This document shows positions 32,337-41,128 of a DNA stretch of 42,550 nt, piece after piece. The translations under genes were made by a program, and so were the position numbers. Each line of letters starts with the position of its first letter. Within the stretch, counting starts at the first letter, position 1. The DNA is from an uncultured Alistipes sp. (GTDB lineage: Bacteria; Bacteroidota; Bacteroidia; Bacteroidales; Rikenellaceae). The DNA lies in NCBI GenBank assembly GCA_949288735.1, contig CASELE010000013.1, forward strand, positions 1 to 42,550, read 5' to 3'. The notes under the pieces were generated by a model. That model searched no databases. It saw only the letters and a list, made by a program, of their open reading frames with translations, and had not been told where the DNA came from.

Positions 32337-35159
32337 TTACTCCAGGTTGCGGCAGCAGAGGTTGCGGTCGCCGTAGCCGTTGTCGATCTTCGTCACGTGG
32401 GGGAAGAACTTCGCCTCGCGGATCCACGGCAGCGGGAAGGCGGCCTCCTCGCGCGTGTAGGGGTGCGGCCATTCGCCGCAGAGCTCCACGGCCGTATGCG
32501 GTGCGTTGACCACGACGTTGTCCGGCACTCCCGCGGCCGCCTCGCACTCGCGCTTGATGCGGATCATCGCCTCGATGAAGCGGTCCATCTCTGCCTTCGG
32601 TTCCGATTCGGTCGGTTCGACCATCAGCGTCTCGTGTACGGGGAACGAGAGGGTCGGGGCGTGGAATCCGTAGTCCATCAGACGGTGGGCTATGTCGCCG
32701 CAGTCGATGCCGTAGTCGTGCTTGAAGTTCGTCAGGTCGAGAATCATCTCGTGGCCCACGCGCCCCGTCTCGCCCGAGTAGTAGGTGCGGTACTCGTGTT
32801 TCAGGGCCGACGACATGTAGTTGGCGTTGACGATGGCCATCTCCGTGGCGCGGCGCAGCCCGTCGGCGCCCAGCATCTTGATGTAGCCGTAGGTGATGGG
32901 CAGCAGCATGGCCGAACCCCACGGTGCCGAGGCGACGGCCGTGATGCCCTCGTCGCCGCCCGTGGCAACGAGCGGATGCGACGGCAGGAAGGGCCTGAGG
33001 TGCTCGGCCACGCAGATGGGACCCACGCCCGGGCCGCCGCCGCCGTGGGGCATGGCGAAGGTCTTGTGCAGGTTGAGGTGGCAGACGTCGGCGCCGATGT
33101 AGCCCGGATTCGTCAGCCCCACCTGCGCGTTCATGTTGGCGCCGTCCATGTAGACCTGGCCGCCGGCGTCGTGTACGGCGTCGACAATCTCGCGGATGCG
33201 GCTCTCGAAGACGCCGTGCGTCGAGGGGTAGGTGATCATGATGCCGGCGAGTTCCGATTCGTGCTCCCGGGCCCTGGCCTTCAGGTCCTCCACGTCGATG
33301 TTGCCCTTCGCGTCGCAGGCCACCGTGACGATCTTCATGCCGGCCATGGCCGCCGAGGCGGGGTTGGTGCCGTGGGCCGAGGCGGGGATCAGTACGATGT
33401 TGCGGTAGCCCTGGCCGCGGCTCTGGTGGTAGGCGCGGATCACCATGAGACCCGTGTATTCGCCCGCGGCGCCCGAGTTGGGCATCAGCGAGCAGGCCGC
33501 CATGCCGGTGATGGCCGCCAGATCGTGCTCCAGCTCGCCGATGAGCAGGCGGTAGCCCTCGCACTGCTCCTCCGGGGCGAAGGGGTGCATGTTCTGGAAG
33601 CCGGACAGCGAGAGGGGCATCATCTCGGCGGCGGCGTTGAGCTTCATGGTGCACGAGCCGAGCGAGATCATCGAATTGGCGAGCGAGATGTCGCGCAGCT
33701 CAAGCCGCTTGATGTAGCGCATCAGGTCGCTCTCGCAGCGGTATGCGTTGAAGACCGGTTCGGTGAGGTAGGCCGACGTGCGGCGCAGCGGTGCGGGTAT
33801 CGATTCGCCGCCGCTCTTCGCGGCGCGGGGCTTGCGTCCCTTCGCCTCGGCGAAGAGGCCGATGACGCTCTCGATCTCGGCCGGGGTGGTCACCTCGTCG
33901 AACGACATGCGCACGCGACCCTCGTCCGGATAGAAGAAGTTGATGCCCCGTTCGAGCGCCAGCGACTGGATGACGGCGGCCTCGGCCTCGACCTCGATCG
34001 TGTCGAAGAAGGCTTCGCGGGTCAGCCTGTAGTCGAGGGCCTCGAGCCCGCGGGCGACCGCTTCGGCCGCTTCGTGGGCCGTCGTGGCGGCGCGCTTCAG
34101 CCCTTCGGGGCCGTTGTACACGCAGTAGAAGCCCACCATCGAGGCCATGAGGGCCGAGGCGGTGCAGATGTTCGAGGTGGCCTTCTCGCGCTTGATGTGC
34201 TGCTCGCGCATCTGGAGCGCCATGCGCAGCGCCCGGTTGCCCAGACGGTCCACCGAGACGCCGATGATGCGGCCCGGCATGTTGCGCTTGTAGGCTTCGC
34301 GCGTGGCCATGTAGCCGGCGCCCGGGCCGCCGAAGCCCATCGGAGTGCCCAGGCGCTGCGAGGTGCCCGCGGCGATGTCGGCACCCCACTCGCCGGGCGC
34401 CTTCAGCAGCGCCAGGGAGAGCAGGTCGGCGATGGCCGTGACGAGGGCGCCCCGCTCGTGCGCGGCGGCGGCGAAGGCGGCGTAGTCGCGCACTTCGCCG
34501 TCGGCGGCCGGGTACTGCACGATGGCGCCGAACTCCTTGCCCGTGAATTCGTAGCTGTCGTAGTCGTCGACGATGAGTTCGATGCCGAAGGGCTCGCTGC
34601 GCGTGAGCAGCACGTCGAGCGTCTGAGGGAAGATGTTGCGGTCCACGAAGAGCTGGTTGCGTCCCTCGCGGACGGCATCGCGCGTACGCAGGGCGAACAT
34701 CATGAGCATCGCCTCGGCCGCGGCTGTCCCTTCGTCGAGCAGCGAGCAGTTGCCTATCTCCATACCCGTGAGCGAGATGACGGCGGTCTGGAAGTTGAGC
34801 AGAGCCTCCAGGCGGCCCTGCGAGATCTCGGCCTGGTAGGGGGTGTAGGAGGTGTACCAGGCGGGATTCTCGAAGACGTTGCGCACGACGGCCGCCGGCA
34901 CGGCGTTGGGGTAGTAGCCCATGCCGATGAAGGAGCGCAGGCAGCGGTTGCGCTCGGCCAGCGAGCGGATGTGGCCGGCGAATTCGTATTCGCTCATCCC
35001 CTCCGCGGGCAGGTCGATGGGCTTCTTCAGACGGATGGACTGCGGGATCACCTGGGCGATCAGTTCGTCGACCGAGGCGACGCCGATGACCTCCAGCATG
35101 GCTTTCAGGTCGTCTTCGCGGCAGCTGCCGATGTGACGCGTGTAGAATTTGTCGAACAT
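32337..35159 (-). CDS. gcvP: Glycine dehydrogenase (decarboxylating), P protein
   Basis: The 940-residue P protein of the glycine cleavage system decarboxylates glycine with PLP and passes the aminomethyl group to the H-protein lipoyl arm. It is the fused homodimeric form (both halves in one chain). The PLP Lys is near residue 699 in LNLHKTFAMPHGGGGPG; the glycine-rich loop GTSQRLGTPMGFGGPGAG and SLGSCTMKLNAAAEM are also clear. The length is normal. It lies 36 bases downstream of a nucleoside-kinase-like gene on the same strand. The gcvT and gcvH genes are not in the window, so its partners are encoded elsewhere. Confidence 0.97.
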   Translation of the reverse strand: MFDKFYTRHIGSCREDDLKAMLEVIGVASVDELIAQVIPQSIRLKKPIDLPAEGMSEYEFAGHIRSLAERNRCLRSFIGMGYYPNAVPAAVVRNVFENPAWYTSYTPYQAEISQGRLEALLNFQTAVISLTGMEIGNCSLLDEGTAAAEAMLMMFALRTRDAVREGRNQLFVDRNIFPQTLDVLLTRSEPFGIELIVDDYDSYEFTGKEFGAIVQYPAADGEVRDYAAFAAAAHERGALVTAIADLLSLALLKAPGEWGADIAAGTSQRLGTPMGFGGPGAGYMATREAYKRNMPGRIIGVSVDRLGNRALRMALQMREQHIKREKATSNICTASALMASMVGFYCVYNGPEGLKRAATTAHEAAEAVARGLEALDYRLTREAFFDTIEVEAEAAVIQSLALERGINFFYPDEGRVRMSFDEVTTPAEIESVIGLFAEAKGRKPRAAKSGGESIPAPLRRTSAYLTEPVFNAYRCESDLMRYIKRLELRDISLANSMISLGSCTMKLNAAAEMMPLSLSGFQNMHPFAPEEQCEGYRLLIGELEHDLAAITGMAACSLMPNSGAAGEYTGLMVIRAYHQSRGQGYRNIVLIPASAHGTNPASAAMAGMKIVTVACDAKGNIDVEDLKARAREHESELAGIMITYPSTHGVFESRIREIVDAVHDAGGQVYMDGANMNAQVGLTNPGYIGADVCHLNLHKTFAMPHGGGGPGVGPICVAEHLRPFLPSHPLVATGGDEGITAVASAPWGSAMLLPITYGYIKMLGADGLRRATEMAIVNANYMSSALKHEYRTYYSGETGRVGHEMILDLTNFKHDYGIDCGDIAHRLMDYGFHAPTLSFPVHETLMVEPTESEPKAEMDRFIEAMIRIKRECEAAAGVPDNVVVNAPHTAVELCGEWPHPYTREEAAFPLPWIREAKFFPHVTKIDNGYGDRNLCCRNLE

Positions 35160-35195
35160 GGCTGTATGGTTATGATGGTTTCATGTCGGTTGGTG

Positions 35196-36869
35196 TCAGT
35201 ACAGGAAGCTGCTCCCGCCGATGAACTCGCGCAGTACCGAGGTGGGCGGAATCTCGTCGGGGGCTATGGGGATGAAGTTGTCGAGGAACTTGAGCATGCG
35301 CCGTGCCTCGTCGAATTCCGGGAGCGTGTCGGGCACCTCGCGCAGCAGCGGTTCGGCGAAGGTGCGCAGCACCGATATTTCGTAGAAGAGCGACGAGTTG
35401 AGCATCACGTCGGCGTGCTCCTGGTAGGGGAAGATGTGGCGCTCCTCGCCCTGCCGCACGCTGGCCCACCGCGCGAGGGTCGTGCGGGCGTCGGCACCGC
35501 GCTGCGTGGCGTCGCGCGTGAGGCGTCGCAGCAGCCGGTTGTCCGTGGTAGAGATGCGCGAGACGTTGTCCATGGCCACCGACGTGAAGCACGAGATGTA
35601 GATGCGGAACTTCTGTCCGTCGGGGATGCCGGGCGTGAGCCGCGGGTTGAGCCCGTGGATCCCTTCAACGATGAGAATCGACCGCTCGTCGAGCGTCAGC
35701 GGGTTGCGGTGCCACTGTCTCTTGCCGGTGATGAAGTCGTAGCGCGGGATGTCGACGCTCTCGCCCCGCACGAGGCGGCGCAGATGGTCGTTGAAGAGCT
35801 TCAGATCGATGGCCTCGAGGGCTTCGTAGTCGTAGTTGCCCTCGGCGTCGCGCGGCGTCTTCTCGCGGTCGACGAAGTAGTCGTCGAGCGAGATCATCAC
35901 CGGCTTGAGTCCCAGCACGCCCAGCTGTATGCCCAGCCGCTTGGCCGAGGTGGTCTTGCCGCTCGACGAGGGGCCCGAGATGAGCACCATGCGCACGCCG
36001 CGCTCGAGGTTCGCCTGCCGGATGGCGTCGGCCACCTCGGCGAACTTGCGCTCGTGGAAGGCCTCGGCGATCTTGATCAGGCCGCCGGCGTCGCCCTCGA
36101 GCACCTTCGAGTTGATGTCGCCCACGGTCGGCACGCCCATGATACGGACCCAAGACTGGTACTCGCGGAAGATGTCGAACATCTTGTCCTGATGGATCTT
36201 CGTGTCGAGCCGTTCGGGGTCGGTGCGGCGCGGAAGCGCCAGATAGAAGCCGTTGCAGTAGGGCTCCACGGCGAAGCGGCGGAGATAACCCGTCGAGGGG
36301 GCCACCGAACCGTAGAAGTAGCCGGCCAGGCCATCGAGCAGGTAGAGCTTGCTGTAGAGCCGCGGCCGCGTGTCGAGCAGGGCCACCTTGTCGTCGAGCC
36401 CCTGTTCGCGGTAGAGTTCGCGCACTTCCGAGGTGAGGGCCTTCGTGCGGCGTATGGGCAGGTCGCGGCGCACGAGCTCCTCCATGCATCCGCCGAGCGC
36501 CTCGGCGTCGTCGCGCGTGAAGGGGCCGTGCCCCTCCAGCTCGCAGTAGAAGCCGCCCGTGCCCATCGAGTGGCGCACGTGGAGCGTCGCTCCGGGAAAG
36601 AGCGAGCGCACGGCCCGGTGCAGCACGAAGCAGGCGGTGCGCTGGTAGACGCGTATGCCGGCGAACGAGGTGATGTCCACGTAGCGCAGGGTGACGGGCG
36701 TATAGATGCGGTAGCCGAGCTCCTTGAGACGGTTGTTCACGAAGGCCGCCAGAAACGGATGCTCGCCCCGGAGGCCGAGCCGTTGTTCGACCTCGTGCAG
36801 CGTGGTCCCCATCGGGACGTCGATGCGGCGGCCGTTGTTCTCGCAGACGACTTGTACGGTGTCGGACAT
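35196..36869 (-). CDS. TGS-containing uridine-kinase-like nucleoside kinase
   Basis: The 557-residue protein has an N-terminal TGS-like domain (VQVVCENNGRRIDVPMGTTL), a middle threonyl-tRNA-synthetase-type region (HSMGTGGFYCELEGHGPF, resembling the editing domain), and a C-terminal P-loop kinase domain. The Walker A is GPSSSGKTTSAK near 298-308, with SLDDYFVDREKTP and a base-binding YDFITGKRQWH, as in phosphoribulokinase/uridine kinases. The family is common in Bacteroidales and Clostridia and annotated as nucleoside kinase; its substrate is uncertain. Start at 36869 is the only Met before the TGS domain. It is divergent from the 5'-nucleotidase-like gene and precedes gcvP. Confidence 0.88.
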   Translation of the reverse strand: MSDTVQVVCENNGRRIDVPMGTTLHEVEQRLGLRGEHPFLAAFVNNRLKELGYRIYTPVTLRYVDITSFAGIRVYQRTACFVLHRAVRSLFPGATLHVRHSMGTGGFYCELEGHGPFTRDDAEALGGCMEELVRRDLPIRRTKALTSEVRELYREQGLDDKVALLDTRPRLYSKLYLLDGLAGYFYGSVAPSTGYLRRFAVEPYCNGFYLALPRRTDPERLDTKIHQDKMFDIFREYQSWVRIMGVPTVGDINSKVLEGDAGGLIKIAEAFHERKFAEVADAIRQANLERGVRMVLISGPSSSGKTTSAKRLGIQLGVLGLKPVMISLDDYFVDREKTPRDAEGNYDYEALEAIDLKLFNDHLRRLVRGESVDIPRYDFITGKRQWHRNPLTLDERSILIVEGIHGLNPRLTPGIPDGQKFRIYISCFTSVAMDNVSRISTTDNRLLRRLTRDATQRGADARTTLARWASVRQGEERHIFPYQEHADVMLNSSLFYEISVLRTFAEPLLREVPDTLPEFDEARRMLKFLDNFIPIAPDEIPPTSVLREFIGGSSFLY

Positions 36870-36890
36870 ACGTTCGGGGATATCGATGGG

Positions 36891-36919
36891 TAAAGATAAC
36901 GATTTTCTGCGTAACTTTG
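36891..36919. promoter_or_regulatory. Divergent -7 elements between the nucleoside kinase and 5'-nucleotidase genes
   Basis: On the minus strand TATCTTTA (36891-36898), one mismatch to TAnnTTTG, serves the nucleoside kinase. On the plus strand TAACTTTG (36912-36919) serves the lipoprotein gene. The two boxes are 13 bases apart. Clear TTG elements at the expected distance are not seen. Confidence 0.45.
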
Positions 36920-36948
36920 ACATGCCGAAACAAGAATTCGGAGGTTTC

Positions 36949-38310
36949 ATGAAAATGTTCCGCTCTTTTCCGCTGCTCGCCCTGCTGCTCCTCGCGGCCG
37001 CCTGTACTCCGCGCGAGCGCACCGTCGTACTGCTCTCGACGAACGACATCCATGCCCGCATCGACCGTTTCCCGCAGCTGGCCGCCGCAGTCGGGGCGTG
37101 CCGCGATACGGTGCCCGACCTCTTTCTGGTCGATGCAGGCGACCGCTGGACGGGCAACGCCTACGTCGACCGGGCCGAGGACCGGCGTCCGGTGCTCGAC
37201 CTGATGAACCGGCTGGGTTACGACGTGGCGACGGTCGGCAACCACGAGTTCGACCCCGGACAGGGGGTGCTGGGGCGCATGTTCCGTCATGCGGAGTTTC
37301 CCGTCGTCTGCGCCAACCTGCGGAGCGACACCTCGGCCGTGCCGCAGCCCGCACCGGCGGTGATACTCCGGAAGGGGGGCGTGCGCGTCGGTTTCGCGGG
37401 AGTGGTGACCAACTACGAGGGGGATGGCCGCCCGGCCGGGAGCGAAGAGGTCTTCCGCGGGCTCTCCTTCACCGATCCGCTGCAGGAGGCCTGCGCTCTG
37501 GCCGGTTCGCTTGCCGGGCGGTGCGACGTGCGGGTGCTGATCTCGCACATGGGCGCCTCGCACGACCGTGACCTCGCGGCCGCCTGCCCCGGTTCCTACG
37601 ACGTGGTGATCGGCGGCCACAGCCACGAGGAGATCGACGAACGCACGGGAGACATGCTGCTGACGCAGACCGGCAAGAATCTCGGGAACATCGGCGTGAC
37701 GACCGTGCGGCTGCGCGGCCGCACGGTCGTCGGGAGCGACTTCCGTCTGGTGCCCCTCGACGGCTATGCGCCCGACAGCGCCTTTGCCGCCCGTGTGGAG
37801 AAGTACTACGCCGACCCCGCCATGCACCGCCGCGTGGGCTCCTTCTCCCGTCCGGCGACGCTCGCCGGGCTGGCCAACCTGCTTGCCGGAGAGGCGGCCC
37901 GGGCCACCGGAGCCGAGGTGGGTGTCTACCACATCGGCGGCGTGCGGCTCGACTCCATCCCGGCGGGCGACGTCGAGCTGGCGACGCTCTTCGACCTGGA
38001 GCCCTTCGGAACCACAGTCTGTACGGCGCGCATGACCCCCGCCGAACTGCGGCGGCTGATCTTGACCAAGTACAACGATACGGTCAACACGAAGGAGTCG
38101 CACCGCATCGACCTCTACGCGACCGAGCCCTACGAGATAGTCACCGAAGGGGGCGAGGCGGTCGACGTCCGTTTCCCGGGACTGGTCGAGGGGCGCCGTT
38201 ACCGCGTGGCGATGAGCGACTATGTCTATAACCGCTACGGGGGACTGGAGTATACGGACGGCTGCGAGACGGGCATCTCCGTGGTCGACCTGCTGCTCCG
38301 CCGTCTCGGC
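36949..38310 (+). CDS. 5'-nucleotidase-like metallophosphoesterase lipoprotein, 3' end lost at seam
   Basis: About 454 residues of a metallophosphatase/5'-nucleotidase lipoprotein. It begins with MKMFRSFPLLALLLLAAAC (likely lipid-modified Cys19). Metal motifs are LLSTNDIHARID, DAGDRWTG, TVGNHEFDPG, LISHMG and VIGGHSH, and the C-terminal nucleotide-binding domain runs to YRVAMSDYVYNRYGG and ETGISVVDLLLRR. The expected last 20 or so residues are missing: the frame passes straight into RNase HIII sequence and stops only at 38841. Start 36949 fits the signal peptide and has GGAGG upstream; an in-frame ATG at 36922 lies right after TAACTTTG. It would hydrolyse nucleotides or related phosphates in the periplasm or at the cell surface. 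Confidence 0.88.
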
Positions 38311-38325
38311 GTCTGCGACAGCAAG
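38285..38325. other. Seam between Bacteroidota-type and Bacillota-type sequence
   Basis: The open frame changes from 5'-nucleotidase (ETGISVVDLLLRRL) to RNase HIII (LGVCDSKMLTDD) without a stop. The exact base cannot be fixed because L-R-R-L-G suits both families. The first 130 bases after the seam are still GC-rich; beyond about 38,440 composition drops clearly. No repeat, attachment site or transposase is visible here. Confidence 0.8.
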
Positions 38326-38841
38326 ATGCTGACGGACGATGCGATTGCCCGTCTGGCTGCAGAGATACGGGAGATGCTGGGAGACCGCTGCGTCGTCTCC
38401 GTTCTCATGCCGGAGGAATATAATGCCCGGTACCAGGCCTTTAAGCAAAGACGAAAAAATTTAAACCATCTCCTGGGCAGTATACATGGGCATAACATAC
38501 GTGTACTATTGTCAAAATACGAATGTCCATGTATAATAGTCGATAAGTTCGGTAAAGAGGAATATGTTTTAGCTGAACTGCAAGACGAAGCATCGTCACA
38601 TCAAATCATCCAGGTTACGAAGGGCGAACGGGATACGGCCGTCGCGGCGGCATCTATCCTGGCCCGGCAGGCTTTCGTTGACGCCATGGCCCGTTTGGCT
38701 CAGCAGTACGGCATGACTTTTCCCAAGGGAGCCTATATGGGTATCGCTTCGGCTATTGCCGCCTTCCGAAAGACTTACGGCGACGGTGAATTGTCCAGCG
38801 TAGGGAAATTGAATTTTAAAAATTTCGATTTTTTACGGTGA
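38311..38841 (+). CDS. rnhC: Ribonuclease HIII, C-terminal part (5' truncated)
   Basis: About 176 residues of RNase HIII, which removes RNA from RNA-DNA hybrids and is typical of Bacillota. Recognisable are the conserved D-S-K-x-L motif in GVCDSKMLTDDAI, EEYNARYQAFKQ, IIVDKFGKEEYV, the VTKGERDTAVAAASILAR block and FPKGAYMGIA. Missing are the N-terminal TBP-like domain and the start of the RNase H fold with the first catalytic acidic residues, so this piece would not be active. It is joined in frame to the 5'-nucleotidase upstream. In the source genome a full gene probably precedes the YdjC-like gene, which starts six bases later. Confidence 0.85.
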   Translation, partial: VCDSKMLTDDAIARLAAEIREMLGDRCVVSVLMPEEYNARYQAFKQRRKNLNHLLGSIHGHNIRVLLSKYECPCIIVDKFGKEEYVLAELQDEASSHQIIQVTKGERDTAVAAASILARQAFVDAMARLAQQYGMTFPKGAYMGIASAIAAFRKTYGDGELSSVGKLNFKNFDFLR

Positions 38842-38847
38842 CCTGAG

Positions 38848-39696
38848 ATGAACAGAGTAATTATCAACGCCGATGATTTCGGCATTCATACGGAAGTAAA
38901 CAGGGCCGTCATAGAAGCCCATGAGCAAGGACTGCTGCTGAGCACATCGCTCCTGGCGTCGGGGCCGGCCTTTGACGAGGCCGCCGCGTTGGCGCGGCAA
39001 TATCCCGGGCTTGGCGTCGGCATTCATTTGTGCCTTGTCGGCACCTTGCCGCCGGTGTTATCGCCGAAAGAAGTTCCGACCTTAGTCGACGACAACGGAT
39101 TGCTGCCGGAAAGCTACGTCCCTCTCGTAAAGCGCATGTGGACGGGCCGGATAGACTTCGAGCAGGTATATCGGGAGCTGGATGCGCAGATGGAAAAAAT
39201 CATGAGCGCCGGCCTGAACGTTACCCACGTCGACAGCCATCAGCACATGCATATGCTGCCGCCGGTGTGGAAGATCGTGCAGGCTTTGATGAAAAAATAC
39301 GGCCTCCATCGTCTCCGCATTCCGAAGGAATCCTATTCGTTTAAAGTCATGGCGGCAAGTCCGGGCCGCGTCATGGGGAGGGACGGTTTGACGTATTTGG
39401 CGAGAAAAGCCATGCCCGATGTCAAGCGTCTTCGGTTTACGACGACGGACTATTTTTGGGGCATGGTCGACGGCGGCCATATGACCGAGGCGAACTTAGC
39501 GCATATCCTGCGGCATATGCCTTTCGGCGTCCATGAAATCATGATGCATCCGGGGCGGAGCACGGCCGTTCTTTCCCAATCCTTTTCCTGGGGGTATCAT
39601 TGGGAAGAGGAATTTCATGCGTTAATCTCGCCGCGCATACGGCAGCTCATGAAAGAGCAGAATATAGAACCAATCCATTACGGCCAGCTGCCGTAA
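38848..39696 (+). CDS. YdjC/ChbG-family carbohydrate deacetylase
   Basis: The 282-residue protein has the family's metal-site motifs: VIINADDFGIHTEVN at the N-terminus (Asp pair), GLGVGIHLCLVG and the HVDSHQHMHMLPPVW block, plus VHEIMMHPG near the end. ChbG deacetylates chitooligosaccharides and the related HpnK acts in hopanoid synthesis; the substrate here cannot be decided. It starts six bases after the RNase HIII stop and precedes a sugar-nucleotide epimerase gene, so a cell-envelope sugar role is possible. Base composition and codon use (many ATT, TTG and AAA codons) differ clearly from the genes left of 38.3 kb. Confidence 0.88.
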   Translation: MNRVIINADDFGIHTEVNRAVIEAHEQGLLLSTSLLASGPAFDEAAALARQYPGLGVGIHLCLVGTLPPVLSPKEVPTLVDDNGLLPESYVPLVKRMWTGRIDFEQVYRELDAQMEKIMSAGLNVTHVDSHQHMHMLPPVWKIVQALMKKYGLHRLRIPKESYSFKVMAASPGRVMGRDGLTYLARKAMPDVKRLRFTTTDYFWGMVDGGHMTEANLAHILRHMPFGVHEIMMHPGRSTAVLSQSFSWGYHWEEEFHALISPRIRQLMKEQNIEPIHYGQLP

Positions 39697-39720
39697 ATGC
39701 AGTACAGGGAGTGACATATA

Positions 39721-40650
39721 TTGAACATATTAGTAACAGGCGGAGCCGGATTTATTGGCTCTCATCTGGTTGACGGTCTCGTCGAAGCCGGTCATCATGT
39801 CGTCGTAGTAGACAACTTGAGTACCGGCTGCCGGGAACACGTTCATGACCAGGCCGTATTTTATGAAATGGATATATTGCAGAAGGACGAGCTGGCTCGT
39901 ATTTTTGCAGACGGTGCTTTTGACATCGTCTTTCATGAAGCAGCGCAGACCTTGGTGCCCTATTCGATGGAGCACCCCCGTGAGGATGCAGAACTCAATA
40001 TCATGGGGCTGCTGAATGTATTGGAGTTATGCCGGCAGTTTGGCGTGAAAAAATTTCTCTTTTCTTCTTCGGCTGCCGTATATGGGGACAATGTGCAGGT
40101 GCCGCTGGCAGAAAACGCGCCCCTTCAGCCAACATCCTTTTATGGTTTGACGAAGGTGACGGCTGAAAAGTATATTCAAATGTACCATGACGTGTTCGGC
40201 CTTTCCTACGCAATTCTGCGCTACTCCAACGTCTACGGCGAACGGCAGGGCAGCCACGGCGAAGGCGGCGTCGTCTATATCTTTTCCGACGCTATTGCAG
40301 AAGGCCGGGAGATTACCATATTCGGCGACGGCGACCAGTCCCGCGACTTTATTTATGTCAAAGACGTCGTCCAGGCCAACATGGCCGCCATGGATGAAAC
40401 GGCGCCGTCGGGAATCTATAATATCAGCACCAACATCGAAACGACGGTTAACGCGCTGAAGGAAATCCTGTTTTATTTTTCCCAGACAGCCGTGCCCGTT
40501 TCCTATGCAGAGGCCCGCAGCGGCGATATTTACCGCTCGGCTCTGGATAATGCATTGGCGAAGCAGACACTGCGCTGGCGTCCGGCGACTAAGCTGCTTG
40601 AGGGGCTGCAGCAGACGTATTTCTATTTTGCAGGGAGGAAACAGACATGA
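39721..40650 (+). CDS. NAD-dependent UDP-glucose 4-epimerase-like protein
   Basis: The 309-residue extended short-chain dehydrogenase starts NILVTGGAGFIGSHLVDGL (NAD-binding GGAGFIG at 7-13). It has FHEAAQTLVPYS, FSSSAAVYGD, the catalytic Tyr141 and Lys145 in SFYGLTK, and ILRYSNVYGERQ. The likely role is interconversion of UDP-glucose and UDP-galactose or a close relative. The start is a TTG at 39721 preceded by GGGAG; no ATG fits the N-terminal strand. It overlaps the ACT-domain gene by four bases (ATGA at 40647-40650). Coupling to an amino-acid-regulatory gene seems to be a matter of position. Confidence 0.9.
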   Translation: MNILVTGGAGFIGSHLVDGLVEAGHHVVVVDNLSTGCREHVHDQAVFYEMDILQKDELARIFADGAFDIVFHEAAQTLVPYSMEHPREDAELNIMGLLNVLELCRQFGVKKFLFSSSAAVYGDNVQVPLAENAPLQPTSFYGLTKVTAEKYIQMYHDVFGLSYAILRYSNVYGERQGSHGEGGVVYIFSDAIAEGREITIFGDGDQSRDFIYVKDVVQANMAAMDETAPSGIYNISTNIETTVNALKEILFYFSQTAVPVSYAEARSGDIYRSALDNALAKQTLRWRPATKLLEGLQQTYFYFAGRKQT

Positions 40651-41096
40651 AGGAAGAAAAAGACTACAAATTTTACTTAGTACGAGAAGATATTCTTCCC
40701 GAAGCAATTAAGAAGACGATTCGGGTAAAAGAGTTTTTAAAGCATAATCAGAAGACGACGATCAACGAAGCGGTGCGCCTTATGGACTTGAGCCGCAGCG
40801 CCTACTATAAGTATAAGGATTACGTCTTTCCCTTCCATGATGTAACACAAGGGCGCGTCGTGACGATTTCTCTTATGGTATTGGACAAGCCAGGCGAGTT
40901 GTCGCAGATATTAAATGCCGTAGCGGAAAGCAACTGCAGTATCCTGACGATTAATCAGGGCATTCCGCTGCAGGGTATTGCCGATGTCAGCATTTCCATT
41001 GAAACGAAGGAAATGACCATTGCCGTCGATGATTTGATTAAACGGCTGGAAGATCTGTCCGGCGTCCGCAAGGTAGAAATCATCGGCCAGGCGTGA
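40647..41096 (+). CDS. UPF0735 ACT-domain protein (PheB-like)
   Basis: The 149-residue protein has an N-terminal helix-turn-helix-like segment (TTINEAVRLMDLSRSAYYKYKDYVFP) and a C-terminal ACT domain at about 70-145 (VTISLMVLDKPGELSQILNAV, GIADVSISIET). ACT domains bind amino acids and control amino-acid metabolism. A strong Shine-Dalgarno (GGGAGGA) lies upstream. It is followed after 32 bases by hom and then thrB, so it is probably a regulator or sensor of the aspartate-threonine branch. This gene order is common in Bacillota, including Negativicutes. Confidence 0.9.
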   Translation: MKEEKDYKFYLVREDILPEAIKKTIRVKEFLKHNQKTTINEAVRLMDLSRSAYYKYKDYVFPFHDVTQGRVVTISLMVLDKPGELSQILNAVAESNCSILTINQGIPLQGIADVSISIETKEMTIAVDDLIKRLEDLSGVRKVEIIGQA

Positions 41097-41128
41097 GAAT
41101 ATAGACAAGATTCAGAAGGGGGATTATT

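Noticed and set aside
32142..36893. A 1,583-codon open frame on the plus strand
   Set aside because: It runs antisense to gcvP and the nucleoside kinase, both clear by homology. Long shadow frames are expected in GC-rich DNA, and its translation is low-complexity.
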